A DNA stretch of 64,000 nt from assembly GCA_964035015.1 (NCBI GenBank), contig OZ036002.1:11992199-12056198 (forward strand). Direction: 5' to 3'. Position 1 is the stretch's first letter. Each line of letters starts with the position of its first letter. Positions 1-10,789 of the stretch are shown here, piece by piece. The DNA is from Corallium rubrum (lineage: Eukaryota; Cnidaria; Anthozoa; Scleralcyonacea; Coralliidae). Under the pieces are notes generated by a model. The model was not told the DNA's origin, searched no databases, and saw only the letters and a program-made list of their open reading frames with translations. A program made the position numbers and the translations under genes.

Positions 1-69
1 TGTTCAAATGAATAATTTGACCGATTGTTGAAATACCTCGAATAAGAGTGATTTAGAAATTGGAGTCCT
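1..69 (-). repeat. Penelope-like fragment, duplicate of 21733-21801
   Basis: Bases 1-69 match 21733-21801 exactly by eye. The second copy lies just upstream of Penelope RT sequence read on the minus strand, so the window begins inside another copy of the same retroelement. Confidence 0.75.
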
Positions 70-174
70 TCAGACCACACAATTCACAAATACGTTCCTC
101 ACAGCATAAGGCCCTGTACAACTGTACGTTAATTATGTAATAGACAGAACACTAAATCCTCAGAAAATAATATT

Positions 175-441
175 TCAGCCGAGCAACATCCTCAAAATCT
201 GGAACTCCATTATGTTAGTTGTGATATGTTCCTCATATCCTGTTAATAGAATTTGAAGATGTGAACAACCCAAAATGTTCCTCAATCTTAGCAAATCCGC
301 AAATGTTCCAGGATCCCGAGAAGCCACTTCTTCTAGGTCTGCACGGACACACCATTCTTGATCAATGAGACGTGTTGTCTTCGACAGTAATCCGATCCTA
401 TATAAATTCTTCCCGATCCGCCTCAAAAGGACCAAATGCAA
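175..441 (-). CDS. Unrecognised 88-residue open frame
   Basis: This frame lies downstream of the protease gene on the same strand. Its composition looks protein-like (Leu/Arg/Asp/Glu-rich, helical) and unlike the low-complexity shadows elsewhere. I recognise no family. It could be a distal exon of another gene, a transposon fragment, or chance. The adjacent bases 1-69 belong to a Penelope-like repeat, so a transposon origin is plausible. Confidence 0.25.
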   Translation of the reverse strand: MHLVLLRRIGKNLYRIGLLSKTTRLIDQEWCVRADLEEVASRDPGTFADLLRLRNILGCSHLQILLTGYEEHITTNIMEFQILRMLLG

Positions 442-556
442 ACGCGGGTTTACTTTTTCGTAACGTTTAAACTTCGCATTTTAAAGGAAAGCTTTAGCGA
501 AACGCTTCCCTCCGAAATCACAACCACCATGAGTTGTAACCGAATATCAACTGAAC

Positions 557-562
557 TTTATT
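557..562 (-). terminator. Polyadenylation signal of protease gene
   Basis: An AATAAA hexamer on the minus strand lies about 95 bases after the TAA stop at 655, in AT-rich sequence typical of a short 3' UTR. The cleavage site is probably around 535-545. Confidence 0.6.
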
Positions 563-654
563 TACAATATATTAACAACATTAAGTATATACAATTAACG
601 GATATGGATTAAAATATCAAAATCATCTCAACAATAATAATCTATAATCTGTTC

Positions 655-2358
655 TTAAGTTTCTTCGGGATACCATAATCGTAGAGTCTTGCCAGTCTCG
701 CCCGTCTTGCCCAACTCTTCTGCCAAGGCTTCCAAAGCAACTTCTAAGGAAATCGCTATCGAAAGGTAAGAGTTACAAGTGTCAAACATTCCCGTAATTA
801 TTCCCCAGGCACGGTTAACCAGGCAATGCTCATCATGCTTATCATGCTTACCACGCAGCTTACAATGTTCATCATATACCAGTGCTCCGGAATCACCCTC
901 ATCTGAGAATAGCTTCTTCTTCTTTTGTATAGTAAAGCGGTTTCTAGTCCAAAGCTCACCTATCTCTTCCGGTTTTGGAAATTCAATTTTGCACTTTGCG
1001 CAGGTAATTTTGTCTATGCCGACCTTACTCGTCTCGATAATTTGTCCATCCATTTTGGAAGAGCAACGTGTGCAGTACGTTTCAAAGTGAGCGTTTGTAA
1101 ATATACCAAAACATGTCTCTGCTTTAAACCCAGCACGATTTTCGTGAAAATGTGCTTCTTGGAGCTCGCCAAGGTCAGTGTACCCGGTTGTGCGACCATA
1201 TTTCATAAACCTGATTTTGTCGTTGTGCTCTTTTCCAAAGTTACGCATGGAAATAATTTCATCAATTTTTGGCATTTCATCCGGAAAACCCCCAACACGA
1301 ATTTCCTCCTCCTCTTTGGGGTCCAGGTCAGCTACCGCTGCATCGACCCAAAATTCCTTTGTAACATTTGTATAAATTTCTTTTCTTACGTTCCCACGTA
1401 CACCGCAGCGGTATTTTGCGATTTTTCTTGGCATTTTGTATCTGACGTTATATCCCTTTTCGCTTTTTTTCAACTCGAGTTGCTCTTCATATTCTTTAAC
1501 ACGTTTATCCGACTCCACACTTTCCTTCTCATTTACAGAACCTAGCTTTCTGTTTTCGTATTTTTTCAGCTCTTTTTTGGCTTGGGTGATGTCGTCATTA
1601 AGTTGCTTAACGTTTTCTCTATGATCTTCTTCACTTGGCTGCACAATGTTGTCACTTATTCCAGGTAGATCGGGGCGTAATACGTGTTCACACGAGAGGA
1701 TATAACACTTGTCGTCCTCATCCACAACGAATGCCCCCAACGTTCCAGTGCCTTCACGCTGATCTTCGACACCTATTCCTACACCCGAACGTAGGGGAAA
1801 GGCCTTAGACCTAAATGGCGATGAAGTCGGTATGCCGTATCCTTCGACAATGTCGTAGGGATATCCACTGAGCTGCTCAACTTCTGAGAAGTCGGATTCA
1901 CCGACTGGAATTTTACCTTTTCCTAGCACGAATACTGTAACGCACAAGTCACTTGTTTCCTGTGCATTGACAATTCTATAAGATGGCTGAACCGCAGTCA
2001 CATTCAAACGGTTTTCAAAAACGCCAAGGTTTTCGTCAATGATTTCAGCTAACTTTGACAGTTCCTCTGTTTTTGTCTTTTCATTGGAAGGCAGCAGGAC
2101 AACATTTTCAACCAGTGGTCTACGTTCAAGGTCGACAAACTCTAAGGTGTAGCCAACAAGCATTCCTGTTGCTCGTTTACGAAGAGCTGCTGTGATGCCT
2201 TTGCAACCGGTATGCATATACAGGAACATCGTTATACGTTTGTTGTTGTCGTCTTCGCTGTATGGAATGGCTCTGACGCAGGTAGGATTAGCGGCCATAA
2301 ACTGCAGGGCCAAAGAACGCGCTTTCACAAGATGAAATGTCTTCTCATCGATTTCCCG
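655..2358 (-). CDS. Last exon of ZU5-ZU5-UPA-protease gene: trypsin-like serine protease module
   Basis: This exon encodes the last 567 residues (435-1001 of the assembled protein) of a trypsin-like protease. The catalytic histidine lies in SCEHVL (residue 659), the aspartate in WVDAAVADL (773) and the serine in EGDSGALVY (924). A KYGRTTGYT motif follows the Asp region; similar motifs are known from NAL1-like and microbial trypsin-like proteases. A charged, probably coiled-coil stretch sits between His and Asp, and a CxxC...CxxC zinc-ribbon-like insert (Cys 863, 866, 887, 890) lies between Asp and Ser. The exon starts at a pyrimidine-rich acceptor ending TTTTTATAG, in phase 0. The open frame runs through the GTG at 2328, so that is not a true start. 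The stop is TAA at 655-657. No signal peptide or membrane segment is visible, so I infer an intracellular protein. Confidence 0.88.
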   Translation of the reverse strand, partial: REIDEKTFHLVKARSLALQFMAANPTCVRAIPYSEDDNNKRITMFLYMHTGCKGITAALRKRATGMLVGYTLEFVDLERRPLVENVVLLPSNEKTKTEELSKLAEIIDENLGVFENRLNVTAVQPSYRIVNAQETSDLCVTVFVLGKGKIPVGESDFSEVEQLSGYPYDIVEGYGIPTSSPFRSKAFPLRSGVGIGVEDQREGTGTLGAFVVDEDDKCYILSCEHVLRPDLPGISDNIVQPSEEDHRENVKQLNDDITQAKKELKKYENRKLGSVNEKESVESDKRVKEYEEQLELKKSEKGYNVRYKMPRKIAKYRCGVRGNVRKEIYTNVTKEFWVDAAVADLDPKEEEEIRVGGFPDEMPKIDEIISMRNFGKEHNDKIRFMKYGRTTGYTDLGELQEAHFHENRAGFKAETCFGIFTNAHFETYCTRCSSKMDGQIIETSKVGIDKITCAKCKIEFPKPEEIGELWTRNRFTIQKKKKLFSDEGDSGALVYDEHCKLRGKHDKHDEHCLVNRAWGIITGMFDTCNSYLSIAISLEVALEALAEELGKTGETGKTLRLWYPEET

Positions 2359-4200
2359 CTATAAAAACAAATGAACTAGAGAAGTCGGCATGTGTCCAAC
2401 CAGGGATTATTTTAAGGAATTTTTATCACTGCACAAAGAGCTGAAAAATGCATAAAATCTAACTTCAGTAGCACATTAAACGGCGATGGAGCACTGAGTA
2501 GCTCGGTAGCTCGTCAGTAATCAACTAGTCATCGTGTCATGGTATACATAAGCAGCCCTCCTTTTCCCATTTTTTAATGATTTAATCTCTTTCGCACAGC
2601 ATACATTCGCATTTTCAAAATGACAATGGTGAAACAGTAGCACATGGGCACAGCCGCATCGACCTGAGAGAAGTCTCGAGCATGTTATGTGGGATTGCAG
2701 GCTGGTTGGCACCGTTGGGTAGTCTGGCTAAATAGTAAGAACACTAGCGTTTTGTTTATTAGGGCGGTAGGGCCTGCTATAGTAGCTATATTCATGTATT
2801 TTGAAAGTTAAAATTAAGGGCATAAGGCTGTTAGTTTACGGTACGCTTAACGTTATCAGAAGATTGTGGACCAGGGTCCTCTAACTTATCGTCTTATTTG
2901 TGTATTTGCTAATTTAAATATTGATATTAAATAGTATATGTTGGAATGTAGTATGTACTGTGCCTTTGAACATAAATTCTGATGCAATCCTTATTAAAGA
3001 AAAATTTATCACTGCACAAAATTGCACTTATCACTGCACAAATCTCATTTATCACTGCACAAATTGGTTATCACTGCACGTTAAAATAATCCCTGTGTCC
3101 AACCATATATATGAATAATAATAAAATAAAGTGTTGCGTATAGGCAGTGTCTACAATATAGCAAAGCGAAAAGGTGGTAAACTACGCAGGATGAAGTCTT
3201 ATCGCAGTACAACCAGTCTCTGCGCTGCAGTTGGGACGGTGAAATAAAAATAATAAATGCAGTGCCTAGCTCACCATCAGCAACTGTGGACAGCTGTTTC
3301 GTCCTCTTGCGACTCGTCAGCACAGTGTAACTGATATACTATTTACAGAATTAGTGGGCCGGCCGTTCTGTATCGGGCTATACAGACACGAGGCAAAGCC
3401 GAGAAGAGACACGTGTTGTTTTCTGCAGTAACCTGGGCTACCTTTTTACTACAGGATTTTCACGAATGAGTAAACTTCATGTTTCACTAAACCTAACAGA
3501 GCTTAATATTGATCCTCAGCAGTAAAAGGCATGCCTAGCGTGTCATCTGTGCTTTCCTAACGTTGCGTTACACTAATCCTGGGTATATAGCCATTCGATA
3601 CGGAAATCAAGTACCCATATACGATAGTGGAAAACTTGTTGATTGGAACGTCCAACATGTGCGGAAAAAATAGGCACGTCGAGACGTGTATATATCTACT
3701 GCTGATTACTCAACTACATTAAGTGACAAGCAAATTAGAATTTAAATAGAAAAATCCGTTTGTTTATGTAAAGTCTTTTCAAATTATTTTCGTTAAAAAG
3801 CCATTTTGGGGTACTGTGCATTATATTGTCATACAACTTGTGGCACTTGTGCCTTGTGAACTTACGGACTTACACACTCGATGACACTATATCGACCTGC
3901 TTCGCAGTAGATACGAAAAATTATTTAATTTTGATGTCGAAAGCCAATCAAGAGTAAGTAAAATTGATTGAAATATTATTAATAATATGAGTGTAAGAAT
4001 ATATAGTTGTGTTAACAATGATATACTTTGTCCGCGAGTGGTTATTCCGCTTTCTGGTTAGACATACCTTGGTTTGATTTTCGTCGGTAGAGAAGGTATA
4101 GCTACATCTGGAATCGTCGACCAAACATGACGAGATTCCAGGTGTGGTGGCAAGTATCTAAAGTAAAATAAAACATATAATCAATCGATCAATCGAACAA
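2359..4200. other. Intron sequence, mostly unannotated
   Basis: This is part of the 10.7 kb last intron of the protease gene. I see no coding exon. A short direct repeat containing TTATCACTGCACAAA occurs about four times at 3006-3079, with another copy near 2426. Confidence 0.4.
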
Positions 4201-4317
4201 AGGTGAAGTGACGTGACGTGAATAAAGTGGAGTGAAGTAAAGTAAAGTGGGATGAATGAAGTGGAATGAACTAGTTAAGTAAAGCGAGATGAACGAATTG
4301 GATGGAGTAAAGTAAAA

Positions 4318-4525
4318 GTAAAAGTAAAGTAAAGTAAAGTAAAGTAAAGTAAAGTAAAGTGAAGTGAAGTGAAGTGAAGTGAAGTGAAGTGAAGTGAAGT
4401 GAAGTGAAGTGAAGTGAAGTGAAGTGAAGTGAAGTGAAATGAAGTGAAGTGAAGTGAAGTGAAGCAAAGTAAAGCAAAGGAAAGCAAAGTAAAGCAAAGC
4501 AAAGCAAAGCAAAGCAAAGTAAAGT
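4318..4525. repeat. (GAAGT)n pentanucleotide microsatellite
   Basis: A run of about 40 copies of a 5-bp unit shifts from AAGTA to GAAGT to AAGCA variants. It produces several spurious Ser/Leu/His/Phe-rich open frames on the minus strand. Confidence 0.95.
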
Positions 4526-4549
4526 AATGCAATACAATACAAATGTTAA

Positions 4550-4989
4550 AGGAGCAGTGTCACTCGCAAAGCCCACGCAATAATCACGCGCCAACTTGAA
4601 AAACTACAGCCTGTAGGTTTTCAAGTTTGTTGATCCAAGATGACGGCCGCACTTGGCGGAGCGCATGGTGGAAGACGCGATAATTCAGGCCGAAAGAGAA
4701 AATACGAGGGATCAAATAGTTAACAGAAAGCCTGGAATAGTCAGCACAAACGTATTTACTTATCACTGACTATATTTGAGTCATGGAAAGATGCTGAAAT
4801 CGTAGCTGGATATGGTTCATGTAGCGATAGCGACTTCGCAGCCCATCTGCTCTCATTGGAATACCGTAGAAGGTAAATATCATTTGATTCATTTCTCTGG
4901 TTTCTTGTCCGATTTATAGCTATTTCTGACATTTTCCGAAGTTATTTCTATGTGCGCAAAAAAGATGCGCAAATGGCGACACTGCTCCT
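4550..4989. mobile_element. TTAA-flanked inverted-repeat element (piggyBac-like MITE)
   Basis: The termini AGGAGCAGTGTC and its reverse complement GACACTGCTCCT are each flanked by TTAA (4546-4549 and 4990-4993). A TTAA duplication is the hallmark of piggyBac insertion. The element has no transposase frame, so it is non-autonomous. Confidence 0.7.
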
Positions 4990-4993
4990 TTAA

Positions 4994-6613
4994 CGCATTG
5001 ATAACGTTTGTACACAAGGTGACAAGCAAGGTGACAAGTAAGGTGACAGGCAAGCAAAATGAAAAGTAGTGAAAAGTATTTGCAATTACAGTAAACAGCC
5101 ATCCCCGAGACTGCATCATGTTTTGTCATATCGTTTGCCGCGTAGAAAGCTACTTGGTGTCATTTATCAGGAATCTTTTGGATTTTATCTGAGAGCTCAT
5201 GGGTATTTTATTTGATATCGATCGGTCTTTTTATCAAGTAAATGTGAGAGAAAAATATAAGGTACTTATAAACAATTTTATTCACTTTCCATACGTGAAC
5301 TGATCAAACCTTTGTGCTGTGTTTTAGTCATTGTTTTCGTTAGTTAAGCATTTGTTACACTTGTTTCTTGTTGAAGCTTTTTACAATAAAGCCCTTTTAT
5401 ACGTATCTAGTTTACTTATATCTATAAAGCATTGTTAACTTCAAATCTATTTTGTTTTTATAAGTACGACAAAATTTCTTTAGGTTTCTATGTTTAAATT
5501 ACTCTGATTCTGCATGAGTATACTGACCAATCACAGCATACTTATTATTTTATAACAATTCCAACATGATTATCACATGGATTAATCACACACCTGATTC
5601 CCTGACGTTGTCTTGGGCTTCATCCTAGGTTGTATTCGTGCTTTAACATAACAATTTCTACCGGAATGGTTTCTTCCTTCACACGGTTGCAATAAGAAAT
5701 GCTTGTCTTTATCTCCCAAGTTAATTCCCCCTTCAGTTTTGTTATGCATTCGCGTAATCTCGTCAGGAAGAAATCTAAATTTAAAAGGTATTTAATCAAA
5801 ATTAAAAAATATGACAATGCCCTCAAAATTCTTGCCTTTTCATTCTTGCTAAATATACGAAAACTTATTTTTCAGACGATTAAAAAAAATGTTATTGTTG
5901 TATCGTTGTTTCTAGTTTGTAATAATTTTAGCGTGAGCAATTCACTCTCGTGCTTCCATCGGATTCGGGCTATATAAACACGGGCGGTCATTTCCTATTT
6001 CTTAAGTATTGTATTCTATTTTATTGTATTATACTGTGTTCTATAATATTCTAATGTATTCTATAACATTCTATCGTATCCTATTGTATATTCCGTTGTA
6101 TATTCTATTTTAGTATCAACCAACTGGTGGTCTATTACAAATCCGGCTTTCTGATTGGCTGAGCTACTAGTGGTCTATTGGTGATAGACCATAGTAGCGT
6201 TATCCAATGATAAACCTTCTTATACCTGGAATACTCCTATTCTGACCAATCAAAAGCCACGGCATATTCACGCTGCGAACAAAACCTGGAAACTAGGCCA
6301 AACATGGCGTCCGCTAAAATTTATATACGAGTGATGAAATCATGAAAACATTGGCCCGAAAGTAATGGAAAATTGTTCAGTTTGACATTTTCGAATAAGA
6401 AAATGAATTCGCTTATGTGTATGGAGTATATCAACACCAAATTTAAAGCAAAGTAATTACAATCTCGTTATTTGTGAGCGATTGTTTATCATGTGCCATC
6501 GAACTATTCTACATTTTGAATGGGGAGACTACTGGAAGCAAAAAGGTAAAACTATCTGAAAATTTGGAACAATGTTTGATAAGACTTATTTACGTTAAAG
6601 AAAAGTTGTTTAT
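4994..6613. other. Intron sequence with low-complexity TATTC tracts
   Basis: No exon was recognised. Tracts of TATTCTATTGTAT type occur at 6000-6110 and again near 6725-6790, flanking a repeat-rich block. Confidence 0.4.
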
Positions 6614-6730
6614 GGTTGATACTAAAACAATTAGACAACTCGCCCTCGTTTTCTACGAGCAGTTAGTCAACTCAGCTTCGCCTCGTTGACTATCAGCTCA
6701 TAGAAAACTCGGTCTCGTTGTCTAATTGTT
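6614..6730. repeat. Imperfect hairpin
   Basis: ACAATTAGACAACTCG on the left is matched in inverted form by CGTTGTCTAATTGTT on the right, with a further inner pairing around GTTAGTCAAC and GTTGACTATC. It belongs to the short hairpin repeats with a palindromic centre found across the window. Confidence 0.6.
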
Positions 6731-6910
6731 AAGTATTCTATTGAACAGATATACTATTGTATCTATTCTATTGTATTCAATTGTAGTATATTACAAACAA
6801 AGTCGCGTTGATCCGCACTTTCTTATTTGCGTCATCAAAATCTTACTGTACTGAAGTGGCGGACACTAGGGGGTGCAAGGGGGGCGGCTGCACCCCAATA
6901 ATTTCTAAAT

Positions 6911-7361
6911 TAATAATATAGAGGGCAAAATTTCTCGAATATGATTGGCTAATGAAGAGGGCATTTTTTTGTAATTCAGGGCAAAATTACTTGCACTTGA
7001 TTGGTTCCTTGATCAGCAGTACTTGCATGTGATTGGTCGCTTGGTTACTTAGCAACAGTGAACCTCAGAGGACTGACAATGTTTTCAACAAATCTGCAAG
7101 GTTTTTCGGTCTGAAAATGCTTTTTTGTTTACTTTGAACTAATTTGAACTATTGAAGGAGTGTAAACTATTAGTGAAAATGAATACCGTAGAAAACTTAC
7201 GAACTTTTGCCTGTGTTTACAAGAAGAAAGCTACATGCACAGCGATAGAGCGAGGGAAATTTGGAATGTTGCTGAGCACCGAACCGTGATAAGGTACATT
7301 GTACTTTGACATTTTCTGGACATAATATACCTCTTAAATAATTTTGCCCGCTATATTATTA
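6911..7361. mobile_element. Non-autonomous element with 20-bp inverted termini
   Basis: The left end TAATAATATAGAGGGCAAAA is matched in inverted form by TTTTGCCCGCTATATTATTA at the right. No coding frame is present. The superfamily is not determined. Confidence 0.55.
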
Positions 7362-7385
7362 ACACATAATCGCATGAGTTCTCGT

Positions 7386-7503
7386 AAAATTAAGGTTTAA
7401 TTTCACTCGTGTTTTCAAAATCTTACAAATTACCCTCGTCGCTTCGCGACTCGGGCAATTTTGTAAAATTTTGAAAACACTCGTGAAATTAAACCTTAAT
7501 TTT
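7386..7503. repeat. Hairpin with about 36-bp arms
   Basis: The arm around AAGGTTTAATTTCACTCGTG is repeated in inverted form at 7467-7503. The loop carries the small palindrome CGTCGCTTCGCGACTCG. Confidence 0.75.
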
Positions 7504-8300
7504 CCTCGGCCCCATGCGATTACCTATACTAAAATTCCAAGGACAGCCATTAGCTTATTAACTAAATGGTAACATTTTTTTACAATCGTGATAAAGCGGG
7601 ACTGGTTTCAAATATCGCCCCGTAACTGTTTCAAATCGAAAATAACAACAAACCAGCCGAACCAATGCATTTTTGGCTTTTATAGTGATTCATACTTTTA
7701 GTTAATGACGTGCTTTATACACAGCAGAGCTTATCAAAACATCAAAAGCTTAAATTCAGAGTTTCACACGTCGTGCCATAGTTGAACTTAAAATGCATAG
7801 TCAACTAAGTCTGCAAACTCAACTTCAAATATTCTTGTACCTGTATTAAAACAGCAAAGAACGGTGTACCTGCAGACGGTGTTGCAACATCGATGGAACT
7901 GTGCAGAAGTTAGTAAAATTTCAGGTCAATTTTAAAAAGACCTTGAAGAAAGCTATTTTCTGGCATTAGATCTAGCCACTAGGATTAAATAGAATTACAA
8001 TATACTGTAATTTGTGTCCTAGCTTGAATAAGGTACTTCTATGTAATTAGAGCCTTCAAATAACTTATAATTTATAACTCTTTCAGAGTTTCAACGGCTT
8101 CGCCCCCAATTCTATCTCGTCATCAGCTACGTCACTACGGAGTAACATGAGAAGCATGCGCAATGCTTGTCAACCAGTGCATGGTTTGCTTTGTCGACCT
8201 GTGAACACGTTCTTTCGAGCTCCTGGGAAAAATACGAAATTTACGCAATTTATAGAAACGTTTCATTTCAAACATCACATCCACAAATCGAAATCCAACA

Positions 8301-9521
8301 ATGGACAACATCGAAGACGATGTTAATGAAGTACACCATTGTCCGCAGGACAAACAGCCAGCCCTAATAGGGCAACCCACAAGCTCACAGAGCACGAACA
8401 GCGAGGTTCCTAGTAACCAAATCGCTAATGCCTTGTCAATGCTCAACGATAATATGAGCAACATGGCTGAAATTTTGGGCCAAGTATGGCAGCGTGTCGA
8501 TTCTGGCGGGAAACCGCTAGTGACACGAAAGAGACGACAAGATGAACAGAACTCATCTGAGTCAGAGTCAGACGAACGCAGAGCCAAAAACCGTCGCACA
8601 GCCTTTGAAAATGACGACAGTATCAGCGTGGCAGCTAGCGATGAAGATTTGGCAGATTTGCTTCGTAGCAATACTAGTGATGACCGCCAGCAACAGGACA
8701 AAAGTGATCAGGTCACAGGTTCCGACACTACGGACAACGATTTACTTCACGAACTGGAACTTCAGTTCAACGACGACGAACAACTCGGGCCGGCGATTGG
8801 AGAAAAACTAGCAAATATTGCTACAAAACGATGGGCTCAAAAATTAAGCCCTGAAAAAATTAAACAAATCAATGAAAAATACAAACAACCGCAAAACTGC
8901 GAGGCTATGCGAGTTAGCCGCATAAACCCAGAAATATGGTCCCAAATTAGCCAACATAAAAAGAAAACTGACCTTAGATTGTCAAAGGTTCAACAAAATG
9001 TCCAAAAAGCTGTTTTTGCTGCACTACAAACAGCCGAAATTTTAAGCGCCAAAAAGCAACAATCAGACGACATAGTCAAAGAACGAGAGGCGATGCTTCG
9101 CACCTCAGTTGATCTGATTGCAATGCTGGGGCATGTCAATACTGATTTAATGTCGATGAGACAGGAATCAATAAAACCCGCATTAAAACCACAATTTCAA
9201 AAAATTTGCCATGCAGCTATTTTACCCACTTCGCAATTCTTGTTTGGAGACGACCTAGCGAAAACGGTCCGTGATTCAAAAGAAACAAGCAACATTGCAA
9301 ATGCCTTGACACTAACCAAGGGCAAGGCACCTCGCCAGGGCGCGCCGAACAAAGGCAACAAACGCAATTATAACAATTACAACCGCGATGACAATACATA
9401 CGCTGGCGAAAATCGTGAAAGGAACACGAATTCGAAGCCTTTTTTATGGAAAGGCCAAAACCAAGTTCGCAAACGACCCAATCCCAATGGGGTGCAGAAC
9501 AACCAAAAACAAAGGAAATAA
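8301..9521 (+). CDS. DIRS gag-like ORF
   Basis: This 406-residue protein starts at ATG 8301 just inside the left terminal repeat. It is hydrophilic with an acidic N-terminal half (repeated Asp/Glu/Ser runs) and a basic Asn/Arg/Lys-rich tail, as expected of a nucleic-acid-binding structural protein. The FLFGDDLAK segment near residue 312 resembles a segment I associate with DIRS gag proteins. It overlaps the RT frame by 76 bases. Identification rests mainly on position. Confidence 0.75.
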   Translation: MDNIEDDVNEVHHCPQDKQPALIGQPTSSQSTNSEVPSNQIANALSMLNDNMSNMAEILGQVWQRVDSGGKPLVTRKRRQDEQNSSESESDERRAKNRRTAFENDDSISVAASDEDLADLLRSNTSDDRQQQDKSDQVTGSDTTDNDLLHELELQFNDDEQLGPAIGEKLANIATKRWAQKLSPEKIKQINEKYKQPQNCEAMRVSRINPEIWSQISQHKKKTDLRLSKVQQNVQKAVFAALQTAEILSAKKQQSDDIVKEREAMLRTSVDLIAMLGHVNTDLMSMRQESIKPALKPQFQKICHAAILPTSQFLFGDDLAKTVRDSKETSNIANALTLTKGKAPRQGAPNKGNKRNYNNYNRDDNTYAGENRERNTNSKPFLWKGQNQVRKRPNPNGVQNNQKQRK

Positions 9522-10789
9522 ACATAGCAGAGAAAATACATGAACTTAAAGTTAAAGTAAGTAGTGATGACTCTCAATTTTCTTTATTAACAGAATACCT
9601 TGAGATTAAATGTGTTGAGTTTAAAGCAGGCAGTACCTCTCAACGGTTTGCCGCTTGGAAACAGATAACCTTTGACAAAACAATACTTGATGCAGTCAGA
9701 GGCATTACAATACCTCTTAATGAGCTACCAGCTGAACAAATAAGAGCTGTTAGGCCTAACCCAAAATTTAATCAGATAGAGGAAGTAGCTATAAATACTG
9801 AGATGGAGCGATTACTTGATAAAGAAGTAATTGAATTAACATCACATGAAACTGGAGAGATAATATCCCCAATTTTTGTTAGACCAAAAAAGGATGGGCG
9901 CTATAGACTTATTCTGAACCTGAAAGAGTTCAACAAATTAGTAACCTACCAACATTTTAAAATGGATACTCTACAGACAATTACTAACCTCATGACAAGA
10001 AATTGTTTCATGGCTTCAGTAGATCTAAAGGATGCATATTATTCAATCCCAGTGCATAAAACCCAGAGGAAGTACTTAAAGTTTATGTGGAATGGCAAGC
10101 TTTACCAATTCACTTGCATGCCAAATGGTCTCTCCTGTTGCCCACGGTTGTTTACAAAAATCTTGAAACCACCCCTTTCAGCCCTTCACAAACAAGGGCA
10201 TATTTCATGCAATTATATAGATGACCTTTACCTCCAAGGTCAAACATTTGATAAATGCAAAAACAATGTGCTTGATACTGTGAAACAATTTGACTTGTTA
10301 GGTTTTACCAGTCACCCTAGCAAGTCAGCACTAAAACCAAACCAACAACTAGTCATTTTGGGTTTCCTAATTGACTCAGTCAAGATGACCATTGCATTGA
10401 CTGAAGATAAAGCCACTGCACTGGCACAACATTGCAAAAACCTAATTGATTTGCCTCAAATCAAAATACGTGAAGTGGCTCGCATATTGGGAAAAATTAT
10501 CTCCAGTCTGCCAGGGACCATGTTTGGGGCCCTATACCATAGAAGCATTGAAAAAGACAAAACTCAGGCATTAAAGAAAAGTGCTGGCAATTTTGATGCA
10601 TACATGACACTGTCTGATGATGCCAAAACAGAATTAGACTGGTGGGTTAATAATGCACAAAGTAGCTATAACCTAATTTCGCATGGACACCCTGACTGGG
10701 TTATAACTACAGATGCTTCCCTCACAGGTTGGGGTGCAGTATTCAAGAATGACTCTACTGGGGCCTGGGGGTTTGTGGTCAACTGCTGA
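9446..10789 (+). CDS. DIRS reverse transcriptase, first part of RT/RNase H frame
   Basis: The frame contains the RT fingers-palm order: IFVRPKKDGRYRLILNLKEFN, SVDLKDAYYSIPV, the CMPNGLSCCPRLFTK block and the catalytic CNYIDDLYL. This is the core of the DIRS/Ty3-like RT fold that copies the element RNA. It then enters RNase H at ITTDASLTGWGAVF and stops at 10787-10789. The continuation lies in another frame from about 10770, so the natural protein is longer. The break falls near a G-rich run (CTGGGGGTTTG) and fits a one-base insertion or a sequencing error. Confidence 0.92.
   Translation: MERPKPSSQTTQSQWGAEQPKTKEINIAEKIHELKVKVSSDDSQFSLLTEYLEIKCVEFKAGSTSQRFAAWKQITFDKTILDAVRGITIPLNELPAEQIRAVRPNPKFNQIEEVAINTEMERLLDKEVIELTSHETGEIISPIFVRPKKDGRYRLILNLKEFNKLVTYQHFKMDTLQTITNLMTRNCFMASVDLKDAYYSIPVHKTQRKYLKFMWNGKLYQFTCMPNGLSCCPRLFTKILKPPLSALHKQGHISCNYIDDLYLQGQTFDKCKNNVLDTVKQFDLLGFTSHPSKSALKPNQQLVILGFLIDSVKMTIALTEDKATALAQHCKNLIDLPQIKIREVARILGKIISSLPGTMFGALYHRSIEKDKTQALKKSAGNFDAYMTLSDDAKTELDWWVNNAQSSYNLISHGHPDWVITTDASLTGWGAVFKNDSTGAWGFVVNC

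Noticed and set aside
925..1545. 206-residue plus-strand open frame
   Set aside because: It lies opposite the protease exon, whose minus frame has clear motifs, so this is a shadow.
4189..4594. Overlapping minus-strand frames rich in Phe/Thr/Leu/His
   Set aside because: They are translations of the GAAGT microsatellite.
8135..8701. 188-residue minus-strand open frame
   Set aside because: Shadow of the DIRS gag-like frame, with no recognisable features.
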